Below are positions 61,759-64,000 of a stretch of DNA of 64,000 bases, in pieces. Each line of letters begins with the position of its first letter. Position 1 is the stretch's first letter. Source of the DNA: Kazachstania africana CBS 2517 (taxonomy: Eukaryota > Ascomycota > Saccharomycetes > Saccharomycetales > Saccharomycetaceae); assembly GCF_000304475.1 (NCBI RefSeq), contig NC_018948.1:372001-436000 (forward strand). Reading direction: 5' to 3'. The notes beneath the pieces were generated by a model. The model had not been told where the DNA came from, made no database searches, and saw only the letters and a list, made by a program, of their open reading frames with translations. The position numbers and the translations under genes are program-made.

Positions 61759-64000
61759 ATGTCTGATTCTCAAGAATCTATGAAGGTCCTAGAAGAACTT
61801 TTCCAAAAGTTATCTGTCGCCACTGCCGAATCTAGAGATGAAGTTGCTGCTGAAGTCTCCAGCTTCTTAAACGGTAACATCATCGAACATGATATCCCAG
61901 AACACTTCTTCAAGGAATTGAAGAATGCTGTTAAGGACAAGAAAACCGCTGCCAATGCTTTACAAACCGTTGCTCACATTGCCAGTGAAAACAACTTGTC
62001 TCCATCAGTCGAACCATACGTTGTTGAGATGATCCCAGAAGTCTGTGCCAAGACTGCTGACAAGAACGCTGAAACTCAAGCCATTGCTTCCAAGGCTTTA
62101 ATTGCCATTGTCAAGGCTATCAACCCAGTTGCTATCAAGTCCTTATTACCACATTTAACTACCTCTTTAGCTGAAACTAATAAATGGCAAGAAAAGGTCG
62201 CTATCTTAGCTGCTATTTCCGAATTAGTCGATGCTGCTAAGACCCAAGTTGCTTTAAGAATGCCTGAATTAATTCCAGTTCTTTCCGAAGCTATGTGGGA
62301 TACCAAGAAGGAAGTTAAGGTTGCTGCTACTGCTACCATCACCAAGGCTACTGAAACTGTCGACAACAAGGATATTGAAAGATTTATCCCAGAATTGATC
62401 TCCTGTATTGCTGATCCATCCCAAGTTTCTGAAACCGTCCACTTATTAGGTGCTACCACTTTCGTTTCTGAAGTTACTCCAGCCACTTTATCCATCATGG
62501 TTCCATTATTGGCCAGAGGTTTACAAGAAAGAGAAACTTCCATCAAGCGTAAAGCTGCTGTTATTATTGACAATATGTGTAAGTTAGTCGAAGACCCACA
62601 AGTTGTCGCTCCTTTCTTAGGTAAATTATTACCAGGTTTAAAGAACAACTTCGCCACCATTGCTGATCCAGAAGCTAGAGAAGTTACTTTAAGAGGTTTA
62701 AAGACTTTAAGAAGAGTTGGTAACGTCGGTGAAGATGACAAATTACCAGAAGTTTCCCACGCTGGTGATGTCTCCACCACTTTAGGTGTCTTAAATGAAT
62801 TATTAAAGGGTCAAGACATTGCTCCAAGATTCAAGTTAGCTGTTGAATACGCTGCTGCCATGGGTGCTGACTTAATTGACGAAAGAATCATTGACCAAGG
62901 TACCTGGTTCACTCACGTCACTCCATACATGACCATCTTCTTACACGAAAGAGTCGCTAAGGAAATCTTAGATGACTTCAGAAAGAGAGCTGTTGACAAC
63001 ATTCCAGTTGGTCCAGATTTCGATGATGAAGAAGACGAAGGTGAAGATTTATGTAACTGTGAATTCTCTTTAGCTTACGGTGCTAAGATCTTATTAAACA
63101 AGACTCAATTAAGATTAAAGAGAGGTAGAAGATATGGTCTTTGTGGTCCAAACGGTGCTGGTAAATCTACTTTAATGAGAGCTATTGCTAACGGTCAAGT
63201 TGAAGGTTTCCCAACTCAAGATGAATGTAGAACCGTCTACGTCGAACACGATATCGATGGTACTAAAGCTGACACCTCTGTTGTTGACTTCGTCTTCGAA
63301 GGTGATGTCGGTACTAAAGAAGAAATTATTGACAAGTTGCACGAATTCGGTTTCGACGATGAAATGATCGCTAAGCCAATTGCCTCCTTATCTGGTGGTT
63401 GGAAGATGAAGTTAGCTTTAGCTAGAGCCGTCTTAAAGAACGCTGATATCTTATTATTAGATGAACCAACTAACCATTTAGATACCGTCAACGTCGCTTG
63501 GTTAGTCGACTACTTAAACACTTGTGGTATTACTTCCATTACTGTTTCTCACGACTCCGGTTTCTTAGACAGAGTTTGTCAATACATTATCCATTACGAA
63601 GGTTTGAAATTAAGAAAGTACAAGGGTAACTTAACTGAATTCGTTAAGCAATGTCCAACTGCTAAATCTTACTACGAATTAGGTGCCTCCGACTTAGAAT
63701 TCAGATTCCCAGAACCAGGTTACTTAGAAGGTGTTAAGACCAAGCAAAAGGCTATTGTTAAGGTTTCCAACATGACCTTCCAATACCCAGGTACTGACAA
63801 ACCACAAATCAAAGACATTAACTTCCAATGTTCTTTATCTTCAAGAATTGCTGTTATTGGTCCAAATGGTGCTGGTAAGTCTACTTTAATCAATGTCTTA
63901 ACTGGTGAATTATTACCAACCACTGGTGAAGTTTACACTCACGAAAACTGTAGAATTGCTTACATTAAGCAACACGCTTTCGCTCATATTGAAAGTCATC
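61759..64000 (+). CDS. YEF3: Translation elongation factor 3 (partial, 3' end outside window)
   Basis: EF-3 is the fungal-specific essential ABC-type ATPase that releases deacylated tRNA from the ribosomal E site in each elongation cycle. The frame runs open from the ATG at 61759 to the window end, giving 747 of about 1044 residues. It starts MSDSQESMKVLEELFQKLSV, then HEAT repeats to about 320 and a helical domain. ABC domain 1 has Walker A GPNGAGKSTLM (near 463), LSGGWKMKLALARAVL and DEPTNHLD. ABC domain 2 begins with GPNGAGKSTLI (near 701). Codons are extremely biased, as in GPP, showing very high expression. It follows RCK2 as YLR249W; the duplicate HEF3 is less likely from position. Confidence 0.97.
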   Translation, partial: MSDSQESMKVLEELFQKLSVATAESRDEVAAEVSSFLNGNIIEHDIPEHFFKELKNAVKDKKTAANALQTVAHIASENNLSPSVEPYVVEMIPEVCAKTADKNAETQAIASKALIAIVKAINPVAIKSLLPHLTTSLAETNKWQEKVAILAAISELVDAAKTQVALRMPELIPVLSEAMWDTKKEVKVAATATITKATETVDNKDIERFIPELISCIADPSQVSETVHLLGATTFVSEVTPATLSIMVPLLARGLQERETSIKRKAAVIIDNMCKLVEDPQVVAPFLGKLLPGLKNNFATIADPEAREVTLRGLKTLRRVGNVGEDDKLPEVSHAGDVSTTLGVLNELLKGQDIAPRFKLAVEYAAAMGADLIDERIIDQGTWFTHVTPYMTIFLHERVAKEILDDFRKRAVDNIPVGPDFDDEEDEGEDLCNCEFSLAYGAKILLNKTQLRLKRGRRYGLCGPNGAGKSTLMRAIANGQVEGFPTQDECRTVYVEHDIDGTKADTSVVDFVFEGDVGTKEEIIDKLHEFGFDDEMIAKPIASLSGGWKMKLALARAVLKNADILLLDEPTNHLDTVNVAWLVDYLNTCGITSITVSHDSGFLDRVCQYIIHYEGLKLRKYKGNLTEFVKQCPTAKSYYELGASDLEFRFPEPGYLEGVKTKQKAIVKVSNMTFQYPGTDKPQIKDINFQCSLSSRIAVIGPNGAGKSTLINVLTGELLPTTGEVYTHENCRIAYIKQHAFAHIESH

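Overview
The window is an AT-rich nuclear chromosome segment from a budding yeast of the family Saccharomycetaceae. Genes are compact, almost intron-free and use standard codons. Most can be matched one to one with Saccharomyces cerevisiae genes, and local gene order is conserved. Degraded second copies of RPL34 and of a PIG2/GIP2-type gene, families kept as duplicates in S. cerevisiae, suggest a lineage descended from the whole-genome duplication (Kazachstania or Naumovozyma type). The species cannot be named from sequence alone.

Block 1 (about 1.7-27.3 kb) follows the left arm of S. cerevisiae chromosome IX: GPP1/2, an RPL34 pseudogene with a recognisable intron, MMF1, a PCL7-type cyclin, DFG10, NEO1, SYG1, MET30, a PIG2/GIP2 relic, a 39-codon membrane ORF, AGE2, CBR1, PKP1, a VHR-family transcription factor (not where S. 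cerevisiae VHR1 lies) and GVP36.

Block 2 (27.3-33.3 kb) is a low-density junction. It holds tRNA-Gln(UUG), a tiny GATA-finger gene, the cardiolipin lipase CLD1, intron-containing tRNA-Tyr(GUA), and three copies of a repeat family with long terminal inverted repeats, internal minisatellites and a TATA box. Two copies lie just upstream of the tRNA genes. This family is the most novel feature of the window.

Block 3 (33.8-51.1 kb) is TOS7, TLG2, ESC8/IOC3, CMK1/2, GSY1/2, HAP1, NDL1, MCP2. It joins in one run genes that S. cerevisiae has on three chromosomes, so it probably keeps the ancestral order. HAP1 carries four tandem 29-residue copies of an altered heme motif.

Block 4 (51.3-64 kb) is the YLR173W homologue, DPH5, APS1, then IRC20, RCK2 and the first 747 codons of YEF3, cut by the window end.

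The genes serve housekeeping and signalling roles: glycerol and glycogen metabolism, lipid flipping and cardiolipin remodelling, Golgi/endosome traffic, sulfur-regulatory ubiquitination, stress kinases, heme-responsive transcription and translation elongation. Regulatory signals that fit known biology include Cbf1 plus Met31/32 sites before MET30, a stress-element cluster before GSY, an MCB site before TOS7, and RRPE/PAC elements before YEF3. No CRISPR, virus, toxin system or centromere was seen.
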